Assembly (NCBI GenBank): GCA_964019695.1
Contig: OZ026524.1
Span: 24,263,656 to 24,327,655, forward strand
Origin: Loripinus fragilis
Lineage: Eukaryota > Mollusca > Bivalvia > Lucinida > Lucinidae
Direction of reading: 5' to 3'
Length of the DNA: 64,000 bases
Shown: positions 12,701 to 19,847 of the stretch, piece by piece
How positions within the stretch are numbered: position 1 is the first letter of the stretch
Layout of the letters: every line of letters starts with the position of its first letter
Position numbers and translations under genes: made by a program
Notes under the pieces: model-generated
Told to the model about the DNA's origin: nothing
Seen by the model: only the letters and a program-made list of their open reading frames with translations
The model's database searches: none

Positions 12701-14029
12701 CGTCATTTCATAGCGTTACCAAAATCTGTAAACTACTAGTGGTTTATTGATTTTAATGTATGGCCGCATTTCACTCCCAAAAGTGACATCATATAATAAA
12801 GTAGTTTTCAATATTTGATAAAGTATTACTGGTATACTGTAAATCTGGAAATTTTAGGGTGAATTTTATTTTAGCGAATAGCCTGTAAAGACATATTTGC
12901 AACAATAATAATTCGCGACTAGGGCATGATTTACCAATATCAGTAAATGACAGAGTGATTTCGCTATTTCGCGAGAATTGTGTTTTCATGAAGTTTCGCG
13001 AAAAGAAAATTCACGCGAAAGTTTCCAGATTTACAGTATTTGCTTTCAGACTTGACACACACACAAAAAAAGGTTTTGTTGAATTTAATCATGAAATAAT
13101 TTCTACGGTCATTCTCCTCCCTTTCAGATTTTAGAAATAACAAGACATATTCTACACCTTTATGATTTATGGAAGAACTATGATGAGAAGAAGGAAATAT
13201 CAGCAGTGCTGGCAAATATTCCAAAACCAAAGTAAGTACTCTCAAGAACCCTATGGGAGATGTTAAAGTGAGGCATCAACTGGCTAACATTGAATTTGAC
13301 CTAGGTTTAATCCAGATTTTATTAGATTTTTAGCTCACCTGAACCAAAGACTCAAGTGAGGTATTAGAATGGCAATGGTCCATTGTCATTAGAAAGAAGT
13401 ATAAATGTCAGGTGGCCAGTTGAGATCAAATTTCAAGTAAAGCATCTTTAGATAGGGGGAAAGGCTGCATAAGCTTTTAAGGGCTGATTGGATTGGAACT
13501 CTGATTGCAATGGCTACATATTAAATCTCCCAAGACTTATAATGGGATCAACTTTAAAAATCTTCCCTGAAACCATTAGGCACACAGCTTGTATAGTCAG
13601 TATGTAGCAATTTAGCAATGTCTAGTGGTCCTCTATATAAATTAAGCCCCTAGGGTCCAAACTGGCCTCATTTCAGGGATTAACCCTTAAAGCACCAAGA
13701 AAAAAAATGAATCTGAAAATGTTGTCTGCTGAAGTTGTCTGTTGCAAATAATTGCCTAACATAACTGATGAATTAAGTATAGAAGCAAACAGCATGGACC
13801 CAGAACAGACTGCTCCTATTGGAGCAGTCTGATCTGGGCCCACACTGTTTGCCATAAAGGCTACTTAAACATTTCAGCAGGTGACTTTTGTTGCGATTGG
13901 CGCATTAAGGGTTAATAGTGCCCATAGACCTATCATGAGAAAAAACTTAAAAAAAAAAATCTTGTTTCTTCTTGCAGGCCACAGCAGTCATCAGATGTTT
14001 CACAGTCCTCACAACATCCAACCAACTGA
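671..14029 (+). CDS. ccnc: cyclin C, 3' half of gene: join(671..765,6498..6565,10245..10324,13128..13231,13978..14029)
   Basis: Cyclin C is the regulatory partner of CDK8/CDK19 in the kinase module of the nuclear Mediator complex; in other animals it also has a stress role at mitochondria. The five exons encode 132 residues plus a stop, matching the second cyclin box and C-terminus of animal cyclin C (about 280 residues in total). Recognised blocks in order are DCCLVVYHPYRPLVQYV, RIVNDSLRTDVCLLYPPY, IACVIQQRDLKQWFAELSV, ILEITRHILHLYDLWK and the proline/lysine end IPKPKPQQSS. All introns are GT-AG and the phases join exactly (2, 1, 0, 2). The N-terminal half, including cyclin box 1 and the start codon, lies off the left edge. 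The introns are full of transposons but the coding exons look intact. Identification is from memory of the family. Confidence 0.95.
869..1666. mobile_element. non-autonomous hAT-type DNA transposon
   Basis: The element begins TAGGGCTG and ends CAGCCCTA, a perfect 8-bp terminal inverted repeat, and it is flanked by the 8-bp direct repeat ATTTCTAA (861-868 and 1667-1674). An 8-bp target duplication is the hAT hallmark. The 798-bp interior has no transposase frame. The sequence after it (aaccaaacatatgtt...) is the start of the palindromic MITE family seen at 24146, so the element landed inside an older MITE. Confidence 0.85.
1675..2470. other. ccnc intron: degenerate MITE arms and unclassified sequence
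   Basis: At 1675-1770 and 2285-2355 there are decayed arms of the 'aaccgtctcaatgagacggtt' palindromic MITE family (for example aaaagaactg...aaagttcttttgagc at 2301-2337). Between them at about 1780-2280 I see no exon, no splice-flanked frame and no named repeat. Confidence 0.55.
2472..2558 (+). repeat. tRNA-derived SINE, 5' part (split copy)
   Basis: The sequence matches the head of the intact SINE at 5648: gggagc.cagtggt, then gaccgaggggccgc, then the B-box-like ggttcgagcctc, then cactgtgttgtgtc. It stops after 'gagcaaa', and the rest of the SINE resumes at about 4389. Confidence 0.85.
2559..4388 (-). mobile_element. 5'-truncated Penelope-like retroelement inserted in a SINE
   Basis: Read on the minus strand, this has an RT frame (4392-3091) followed by about 530 bp of 3' UTR ending at about 2560 (...cgattcctgatctttgcaa). 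The same 3' UTR recurs on the plus strand at 50161-50480, which marks this as the 3' end of a family. The two halves of a tRNA SINE flank it directly, and the RT frame is open only up to the SINE junction. The copy is therefore 5'-truncated. No clear target duplication could be resolved by eye. Confidence 0.75.
3091..4392 (-). pseudogene. Penelope-like reverse transcriptase, N-terminally truncated
   Basis: The 433-residue open frame contains the RT core. It shows DFSTLYTTLPH (motif A region), GIPMGTNCAPLVADLFLF (motif B) and RYLDDIL with the catalytic YxDD-type pair (motif C), then AFLDLHLS. These spellings are typical of Penelope-like elements, whose RT is related to telomerase. No ATG sits at the apparent start: the first codon is GTG, and an in-frame stop lies a few codons upstream inside SINE sequence. 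The N-terminus is therefore missing. The retained C-terminus (to ...GRTSDSMMVPT) shows no GIY-YIG endonuclease, so the family either lacks one or carries it in the missing N-terminal part. The frame has no internal stop, so the insertion is fairly recent. Function in this copy is unlikely. Confidence 0.8.
4389..4480 (+). repeat. tRNA-derived SINE, 3' part (split copy)
   Basis: 'cacatttatccttgctta' and 'gtgctggttcaac' through 'gactggaatcaaacaaacat' is the tail of the SINE whose head is at 2472-2558. The Penelope-like element separates the halves. Confidence 0.8.
4481..5645. other. ccnc intron, unclassified; locally less AT-rich block
   Basis: A piece at about 4500-4540 (gttatccaatcagatgttg) belongs to a dispersed repeat also seen near 12205 and 51625. 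The block 4850-5600 looks less AT-rich than its surroundings (for example gcgatgtccgcgtc at about 5142 and agtgcggacgacac at about 5346). It has no long frame and no splice-flanked exon that I can defend. It may be a decayed retroelement. Confidence 0.4.
5648..5855 (+). repeat. tRNA-derived SINE, near-complete copy
   Basis: The head reads gggagcgcagtggctcagtg, with an A-box-like tggctcagtgg. It is followed by a B-box-like ggttggagcctc, the body cactgtgttgtgtccttgag, cttagtactggttcaaccc, and a (caaa)n tail. The reverse complement would read as a tRNA 3' half. Other copies are at 14399, 21703, 44330 (reverse) and 61720. Confidence 0.85.
5860..6490. other. ccnc intron, nothing recognised
   Basis: AT-rich sequence with no exon, no long frame and no inverted ends that I can support. 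The piece at about 6260-6480 (aagtgcattagaattc and tcaggcctagaattc, with 'gaccctaatcagatctgggcc') resembles the tetrad-like MITEs described at 10005 and 13670. Confidence 0.4.
6498..6565 (+). CDS. ccnc: ccnc exon
   Basis: Flanked by the acceptor aatttctgtttcag and the donor TTAG|gtaagt. The 68 bp encode the completing G of Trp, then RIVNDSLRTDVCLLYPPY and LIAL, then one base of Ala. Animal cyclin C has a nearly identical RIVNDTYRTD...LLYPPF block. Too short to appear as an ORF; found by splice sites and homology. Confidence 0.93.
6719..7056. mobile_element. MITE with TACAGTAAAACCTCG ends, carrying an internal palindromic MITE
   Basis: The left end is acagtaaaacctcgagcact. The right end, reversed, reads atacagtaaaacatcgaaaa. 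A second copy starts at 63958 (acagtaaaacctcgaaaatt). Inside, 6841-6911 holds a member of the 'gtctc.atgagac' hairpin family, flanked by aacatatgtt and acttatgttt. Confidence 0.65.
7430..7608. repeat. direct tandem duplication of ~92 bp
   Basis: 'tatatgtgcctctc.gggcac' through 'tcagtacacataaatg' and 'gtcaaaccatt' occurs twice in tandem. The copies start at about 7441 and 7526 and differ at only a few bases. Confidence 0.75.
7722..9782. mobile_element. ~2.06-kb non-autonomous DNA element with ~170-bp inverted ends
   Basis: The left end (ctgtatatggaggctgaaaa ... gtgctctgattg ... gtagtgctcagttctggtc ... aagctgatgcgagctgcaaa) is mirrored by the right end read in reverse (ctgtatatgaaggctgaaaa ... 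tagtgctccgctctggtc ... aagctgatgtgagctgcaaa). The interior has no transposase; the short frame at 7783-8094 lies partly in the inverted end and looks like chance. It occupies a ccnc intron. Confidence 0.75.
10005..10160. repeat. palindromic MITE, 'gatcaggcc...' family
   Basis: A hairpin is centred near 10050: tttagacccagatcaggccc pairs with ttcctgatctggatccaaac. Related copies lie at about 46600-46740, 47510-47620, 54690-54870 and 56205-56390, all followed by 'tctgcagacgaca'-like sequence. One copy ends 65 bp upstream of the ccnc exon at 10245. Confidence 0.65.
10245..10324 (+). CDS. ccnc: ccnc exon
   Basis: Flanked by the acceptor tttgtttccatttcag and the donor GATAAG|gtactg. The 80 bp complete the split Ala codon and encode SLHIACVIQQRDLKQWFAEL and SVDMDK. 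Human cyclin C has LHVACVVQQKDARQWFAEL and SVDMEK, a near-identical block. Exit phase is 0. Confidence 0.95.
10860..11140. repeat. two tandem copies of a ~170-bp repeat
   Basis: 'tttgtcatcactcggcaagc' occurs at about 10894 and 11054, each followed by 'cttg.gatgc', 'acagattttcctat' or 'acagactttcctat', and 'ca.gatcatgatagattctta'. It is a local duplication within a ccnc intron. Confidence 0.65.
11588..11950. repeat. ~360-bp dispersed repeat, copy 1
   Basis: Starts at 'agaggatcttacatgagtgc' and runs through 'gtaaaccactagtggttta' to 'gatgcgacgttgtatgataa'. Further copies lie at 12462-12800 and 56628-56965. The centre contains a weak inverted pair (gaggcttgccaagcattttat). Probably a MITE; no coding capacity. 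Confidence 0.7.
12462..12800. repeat. ~340-bp dispersed repeat, copy 2
   Basis: Same family as 11588-11950: agaggatcttacatgagtgc ... gtaaactactagtggttta ... gtgacatcatataataaa. The two copies lie in direct orientation, with a decayed hairpin MITE at about 12285-12360 between them. Confidence 0.7.
12835..13038. mobile_element. ~200-bp MITE with TACTGTAAATCTGGAAA ends
   Basis: Perfect 17-bp terminal inverted repeats, TACTGTAAATCTGGAAA and TTTCCAGATTTACAGTA, flank an interior with several 'ttcgcg' words. The TA-type ends suggest Tc1/mariner mobilisation. The element ends 90 bp upstream of a ccnc exon. Confidence 0.8.
13128..13231 (+). CDS. ccnc: ccnc exon
   Basis: Flanked by the strong acceptor ttctcctccctttcag and the donor CCAAA|gtaagt. 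The 104 bp encode ILEITRHILHLYDLWKNYDE, then KKEISAVLANIPKP with a split Lys. Human cyclin C reads ILEIIRVILKLYEQWKNFDE at this place. Confidence 0.95.
13332..13400 (-). repeat. fragment of the GGTGAGCTA-ended element family
   Basis: tttttagctcacctgaacc matches, in reverse, the hairpin ends at 33575-33615 and 43205-43240 (ggctcaggtgagctaaaaa). Only the terminus is recognisable here. Confidence 0.6.
13670..13920. repeat. palindromic MITE, 'gatctgggccc' family
   Basis: A hairpin is centred at 13816: acccagaacagactgctcct pairs with ggagcagtctgatctgggcc. The element is bounded by 'ttaacccttaaagcacca' and 'tggcgcattaagggttaa', which are mutually inverted. A sister copy lies at 49595-49735. Confidence 0.7.
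13978..14029 (+). CDS. ccnc: ccnc terminal exon
   Basis: Flanked by the acceptor cttgtttcttcttgcag. It completes Lys and encodes PQQSSDVSQSSQHPTN followed by TGA. Cyclin C tails are low-complexity and Ser/Gln-rich after KPKP, so this is the expected C-terminus. I see no AATAAA close downstream. Confidence 0.9.
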
Positions 14030-14154
14030 TGAAGCTAGAAGAATTCATTATTTATTTTTAGCTGCATGTTAAACAATTCCACATCTTTCAGGTGTCATAT
14101 TACAGGAAAATGGCTCTCATCCAGCACATAATCATGATCATATTGTTTAAAACG

Positions 14155-14340
14155 TATGGTGAAAGTTTTCAGGATTATCCCTGAAATCAGTATTTTGAGG
14201 CTGACTTTCAATAGAAAGTCAGCCTCAAAATACTGAATTAGGCAGATTATATAAGCTTCTGGTTTATTTGCAGTTAATCTGTAGAAATTTGACCATTCTA
14301 ACTTGAAATTGTTGATGATTTGTAGGCAGTTTTAAGACTC
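14155..14340. repeat. palindromic repeat with 22-bp perfect arms
   Basis: 14188-14235 is CAGTATTTTGAGGCTGACTT... with a 22-bp perfect inverted arm around a 4-base centre. Sister copies at 19735-19850, 45950-46085 and 46985-47240 keep the 'gtcagcctcaaaat' arms. The flanks include 'gttttcaggattat.cctgaa'. Confidence 0.75.
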
Positions 14341-14398
14341 AAATTTTTAAAGTTCAGGTTCGGAAATTTCGAACTTTCACCCATGAGAACAAAATAAG

Positions 14399-14595
14399 GA
14401 GCGCAGTGGCACAGTTGGTAGAGTGTAAGACTGGGGATCAAAGTTTTGCTAGTTTGTGACTTCCCACTGGCCGAGTCACTGTGTTGCGTCCTTGAGTAAG
14501 ACACTTTATCCGCTGCTTAGTACTGGTTCAACCCAGGAAGCCAGGAAATCTTCCCGACATGAAAAATTGTTAACAAGGATGTAAAGCATGTCATA
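14399..14595 (+). repeat. tRNA-derived SINE, diverged copy
   Basis: 'gagcgcagtggcacagttgg' head, 'gtcactgtgttgcgtccttg', 'cttagtactggttcaaccc' and a 'gatgtaaagcatgtc' tail. A diverged member of the SINE at 5648. Confidence 0.75.
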
Positions 14596-14598
14596 AAC

Positions 14599-16915
14599 AA
14601 GAAATGTCACAGTCACGTGACGAATGCCCCCAAAGGAATTGGTCTAGCATAAGACACATTTGAGGAAAGTTAGCTGTAATATAGGAGTGCTCCAGACACG
14701 AAAAACCTAGAAATGAGGCCAGAAGTCAATGTCAAGGTAAAAGTGACCCAAAATGGTATGCACCACGGAAAATTTGGGATTCCCATTTCAAACAATATAA
14801 AAGATATGTTCAGGACACAATTATTCTATAAACAAGGTCAGAGGTCAAAGTGACCCAAAAATGGTATGTGACACTTCGCCATCAAAAGTTGCATCCACAC
14901 ACCAAATTTGGGATTCTTACCTTTAATAATATAAGATATTCTCCGGACACAATTTTTCTAAAAACTAGGTCAAGGTCACAGTGAACCATAAAATGGTACA
15001 AGACACTCCATCATCCCAAGATGCATTCATACACCAAAACTGGGATTCCTATCTCAAATAATATAAGAATTATGCTCCTGACACAATTATCATTAAAACT
15101 AGGTCAGAGGTCAAGGTCACAGTGACCCGAAAATGGTAAGTGACACTTCACCATCCCAAGATGCATATACACACCAAATTTGGAATTCCTACCTCAAAGA
15201 ATATAAGAGAGATGCTCTGAACACAATAATTCTTAAAACTAGGCCAGAGGTCAAGGTCACAGTGACCCAAAATGGTATGTGACACTCTGTCATCTCAAGA
15301 TACATTTAAACACCAAATTTGGAATTCCTATCTCAAAGAAATTAGGAGATATGCACCAGACTCAATGCAGTTTCTAGAAACTAGGTCAGAGGTCAATTTC
15401 AAGGTCAAAGTGACCCAATTGTGGTACGCGACACTCTGTCATCCCAAGATGCATTCACACACCAAATTTGAGATTCCTACCTCAAATAACATAAGAGATG
15501 TGCTCTGGACATGATTATTCTAAAAACTAGGTCATAGGTATAGTTCAAGGTCACAGTGACCCAATTATGGTTTGCTACACTTCCTCATCCCAAGATGCTT
15601 CATCACACCAAATTTGAGACTCCTAGCTAAAATAATATTAGAGATATGCTCCCGACATGATTATTCTAAAAACTAGGTCAGAGGTCAAGCTCACAGTGAC
15701 CCAAAATGGTTTGTGACACTCCGCCATTCCAAGATGTATTTACACACAAAATTTGGAATTCCTATCTCAAAGAATAAAGGAGATATGCCCAAAACTCAAT
15801 GCAGTTTCTAGAAACTTGGTCAGAGGTCAAGTTCAAGGTCACAGTGACCCAATTATGGTATGGGACACTTTGTCATCCCAAGATGCATCTACACACCAAA
15901 TTTGAGATTCCTACCTCAAATAATATAAGAGATATGCTCCTAATAGGATTATTCTAAAAACTAGGTCAGAGGTCAAGGTCACAGGGACCTGAAAATGGTA
16001 TGTGACACTCTGGCATCCAATGATGCATTCACACACCAAATTTGGAATTCCTACCTCAAAGAATATTAGAGATATGTTCCGCACACAATAATTCTTAAAA
16101 CTAGGTCAGAGGTCAAGGTCACAGTGACCCGAAAATGATATATGACACTCTGTCATCCCAATATGCATTTACACACCAAAGTTGGAATTCCTATTTTAAA
16201 GAATATATGAATATGCATCAGAATCAATGCATTTTCTAGAAACTAGGTCAGAGGTCAAGGTCACAGTGACCCAATTATGATACGCGACACTTCATTATCT
16301 CATGATGCATCCACACACCAAATTTGAAATTCCTACCTCAAATAATATAAGAGATATGCTCCGGACACAATTATTCTAAAAACTAGGTCAGAGGTCAAGG
16401 TCAAGGTCACAGTGACCCAAAAATGGTACGCGACACTCCGCCATCCCAAGATGCATCCACACACCAAATTTGGAATTCCTACCTCAAAGAATATAGGAGA
16501 TATGCACCAGACACGAAGTGGGACGGACGGACAATTTACTACTATAAAAACTAAGTCAGAGGTCAAGGTCACAGTGACCCAAAAATGGTACGCGACACTT
16601 GGCCATCCCAAGATCAGAGCTCTCACTAGGATTTTGAAACCAGGAGTCCCAGAGCCCTCTTTGCCAAAATGTGGGAGTCCCACAATACAAAAGAATATAG
16701 CCGCCTTCAAAAAATAGGAGTCCCAGCACCAAAAATGGGAGTTCAGAACTGCAAATCATCAGTTAGTGAGAGCTCTGCAAGATGCATCCACACGCCATAT
16801 TTGGAATTCCTACCTAAAAGAATATAGGAGATATGCACCGGACATGAAGCGGGACAGACGGACGGACAGTGCGATTACTATATGCCTCCCAAAGTTCCTT
16901 TGGGGGCATAAAAAT
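14599..16915 (+). mobile_element. composite element carrying a ~141-bp tandem array (copy 1)
   Basis: The ends are gtgacgaatgcccccaaagg on the left and ttcctttgggggcataaaa on the right, an inverted CCCCCAAAGGAA pair. The interior is about 13 units of ~141 bp, each with 'ctaggtcagaggtcaaggtc' and 'acagtgacccaaaatggta', then 'cacaccaaatttggaattcc' and 'gagatatgctccggacac'. The last unit runs into 'gggacggacggacaat'. Short open frames are by-products of the array. Two more copies, reversed, are at 19848 and 29247. Confidence 0.85.
16615..16777. mobile_element. 163-bp MITE inserted in the tandem array
   Basis: Starts CAGAGCTCTCACTA and ends TAGTGAGAGCTCTG, near-perfect inverted ends. It interrupts an array unit ('ccatcccaagat|...|caagatgcatcc') and duplicates CAAGAT (16609-16614 and 16778-16783). 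It postdates the array. Confidence 0.85.
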
Positions 16916-17159
16916 GGTGAGACCATATATGGGCCAGCCAGCACACAAGTTTTTAGCTTTTATCAAGTGTCATCTACGTTCATTCTCAAGATGTGTATGC
17001 AACAGCAAAGGCTCTGGAGAGTGTGCAGGCTCGTCGTAGACATTGTTGCTTGCTTGGCAATGTGATGAAAGTACCCAAATAGCATGTGCTGGCTTATATA
17101 TGTTACCTATTTTGAACATTAAAAAGTAGCCATTAAGATATTGATCTGGCCATGATGTT

Positions 17160-17365
17160 ACAAAACTTTTTTTTCAGGCTCAACACCGCTGAGCACGAAC
17201 TTTATCCTGCTCATAAATGTTTAAATTGTTGGCATTTAAACATCTATGAGCAGGATAAATTCAACATTTGAGAATATTAAAGTCAGATTTTTTCTTTCAG
17301 TATTTTAGTTTTTATGAGAAGTTAAAATTTCATGCTCAGTTGAGTTGAGCCTGAAAAAACTTTAT
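17160..17365. repeat. palindromic MITE, 'gctcataaatgtt' family
   Basis: Outer arms 'ttttttttcaggctcaac' and 'gttgagcctgaaaaaact' are inverted, as are the inner arms 'atcctgctcataaatgttta' and 'taaacatctatgagcaggat'. Sister copies are at 22140-22345 and 61240-61450, and split arms are at 26920-27010 and 27760-27850. Confidence 0.75.
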
Positions 17366-17920
17366 TATCTTTGGGCCAGACTGCTGGAATGGTATTTTGG
17401 GAAGAAAAGATGAGAAAGATAACTTGCAATTTCAGTTTTATAGTCTTAGTTTTTAACTTATATTTAATATAAATTAAGCAATAAACAATAAAGTCATATT
17501 AAGCATGGTTTTAAATAATCAAATCCATAGGTGTTGTCATATTTTGAATGCTTTTAAATAATTATACAAGTATGGTCAACAAAACACCGGTTTCCAGGTT
17601 TTCTAAAAGCTTTGATGCAAGCCAGTCTGCTAAGCTAGTTATACTAGTCAAAAGTTCTAATGGGCCACATGTTTTTATCAATTATCTGCAATTCTATAAG
17701 CACTATACCAACTCCATTTGCATTCCCGAATAGGCCAGGATACCAGTAAAAGTTACCACAAGACAGCTAAGCATTATTCATAAAATTATATCCGGAAGGC
17801 TTTGACAAATACAGGTACCCTCATTTTCAAAAATTACAAGAAATTACAATGGATGGTGGGGTAAGTTTTGATACTTTGACCAACTGTGATGACCCTCAAC
17901 CTGGAGGAGTTCGGCTATAG

Positions 17921-18324
17921 CAGGGTGCGCACAGGCTTGAAAAGTACTTGAATATAAAGGACTTTCTTTTAAAGTACTTGAAAATCAAATCTGCCTTGCA
18001 AAGTACTGAAAAAAATTACTCAAAGGCCTTGAAAAAGTCCTTGAATTCTACTTTTTTATGTGGGACTTAACACTGTTGATAGAGAACTAAATCAGTATGA
18101 AATCGCTGTGCCTTTATTTGGTGCAGCATATGCTGCACCAAATAAAGGCACAACAATTTTATACTAATTTTCAAGTACTAATTTCTCCATTATCTCAGTC
18201 TAGCATTTCTGAAGTAAATTCTAACTCTTAAATCAGTAGTTTTTATGATTATAGTCTTTGAAAACTGTAGGAGAGTCCTTTAGAGGTCCTTGAATTTTAC
18301 TCAAACTTGCCTGTATGAACCCTG
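17921..18324. mobile_element. hAT-like MITE with a perfect 46-bp internal palindrome
   Basis: Left end CAGGGTGCGCACAGGCTTGA; right end reversed CAGGGTTCATACAGGCAAG. The body holds 'aaagtacttgaa' and 'gtccttgaattttac'. 18107-18152 is a perfect palindrome (TGTGCCTTTATTTGGTGCAG and its exact mirror). Five bases (TATAG) repeat at the flanks. Confidence 0.75.
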
Positions 18325-18442
18325 TATAGAGGTAAAAATGTTATGCAGATGAAAGTGGGTTATCTCACAGTCATGTCTCACAAATAGCGACAAAATGCTA
18401 AATTTAAAAACGGGTACCAATATTCAAAGGGGCATCCTGCAT

Positions 18443-18689
18443 GTACTGTCCTGCCAGCCAAGCGTGACAATGACGTCATGTTTGTTTACAAAGTTATTTG
18501 TTTACAAAGTTATTAGGGACTTATAATCGATAGATCACTTGCATATTAATTCTATCCTCAGGATAGGATTAATACACAAGTGATTTATCAATTCGTGCTA
18601 GCTCCAGTGAAGTGTTCATGTTAGTTTTTTTACTAACAATTATAAACAAAGTATTACGTCACTGTCACTCTTGGTTGGCAGGACAGTAC
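18443..18689. mobile_element. ~250-bp MITE with GTACTGTCCTGCCA ends
   Basis: Left gtactgtcctgccagccaag and right ttggttggcaggacagtac are inverted for about 45 bp, including 'tgacgtcatg' against 'attacgtcact'. The centre has a second inverted pair around 'tcctcaggat'. Confidence 0.75.
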
Positions 18690-18711
18690 TGTTAAACATA
18701 TTATCAAGATC

Positions 18712-19310
18712 TTTAAAAGGGAACGTGCATTAAGGGGCTATTTTGGCCCCCTCTAGAGCCAGAAACTGAAAGTTGCTTTTCACCAATTTCATCTTATTGG
18801 TTTGTTAGAAGAATAGCCCAAGTGTAAAATTCTGGCATTTATTTTCCTTTCACCGGTTGCTATGGTAACCAAAATGGCCGACACAATAGGCTTTAAATAG
18901 AGAAATTGCCATTTGAGGCCAAATTTGAGGCTTTTGGAGACCGATATTTTAAGAATTAGATATCAGCACAAGCAAATACCAAAAATACTTTTAATATATT
19001 GTGTGCCGTGATAATTCTCACCATATGTTAAAATATTTTTTTGGTATTTGCTTGTGCTCTATATTAATTCCTCTGTTACATGTCTCAAATTTGCTCCAAA
19101 ATGGTCATTTTCCTATTTTCAGCCTATTTCGGCGGCCATTTTTGTTACCATAGCAACCGTAAAAGTCGAATCAATGCCAGACTTTTACACTTTGGCTATT
19201 GTTTTAATAAACTAATACAAAGAAACTTGTGAAGAGCAACTTTTATTTTTTGACCTCATAGGGGGGCCAAAATAGCCTTTTAATGCACATACCCCTTTCC
19301 TGTCTAAAGT
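18712..19310. mobile_element. ~590-bp inverted-end element, copy 1
   Basis: Left 'acgtgcattaaggggctatt' and right 'aaatagccttttaatgcaca' are inverted ends with 'ttggccccct' next to them. The inversion extends inward: 'gttgctatggtaaccaaaat' mirrors 'tttgttaccatagcaaccg'. The centre has 'caagcaaatacc' against 'ggtatttgcttg'. A second copy is at 43376-43966. Confidence 0.8.
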
Positions 19311-19423
19311 AAATGATACATCTGGCTAATTCGGAGTGTAAAACAAGTTGTCATATCCTTTAAGGTTTTGAAGAAAATCAGAAAATGAAGGTGGCCAGTA
19401 AGGACTTTCAGCTGGTATATTTG

Positions 19424-19618
19424 TATTTACCCTAAATATTCATGTAGACAGGACTGAGCAAACAGTGTAAACCCAGATTAGACTGCTCCTTAGGAGTGTT
19501 CTAATTAGGGTTTACGCTAATGTCAATTCCATTACAACATTTAAGACACTATATCAGGTTGACATATTTGACCTTATGGAAGGTTTTAATTATGTGAGAT
19601 TATTTAGGGTAAATACTA
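19424..19618. repeat. ~195-bp MITE with TATTTACCCTAAATA ends
   Basis: Inverted ends 'gtatttaccctaaatatt' and 'ttatttagggtaaatac'. The interior is a 'cagattagactgctcc' hairpin similar to the 13670 family. Confidence 0.65.
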
Positions 19619-19847
19619 TAGCCATACAGATCAGAATCCTCAGATAGTCTGATCTACACCATTGTTGCTCTGTCTACATCATTATTGCTCTGTCACATAA
19701 ACAAGCTTCTCTTGACCACTTATGTGTATTGTCACATGGATACAAGTTTTCAGGATTATTCCTGAATTCAGGATTTTGAGGCTGACTTTTCATAAAAGAC
19801 AGCCTCAAAACGCTGAATTAAGGAACTTATAATAGCTTCTTTGATTA

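Noticed and set aside
15272..16717. Protein genes in the ~141-bp array (for example the 125-codon minus frame at 16333-16710)
   Set aside because: The frames repeat with the array period and their peptides are translations of the repeat unit.
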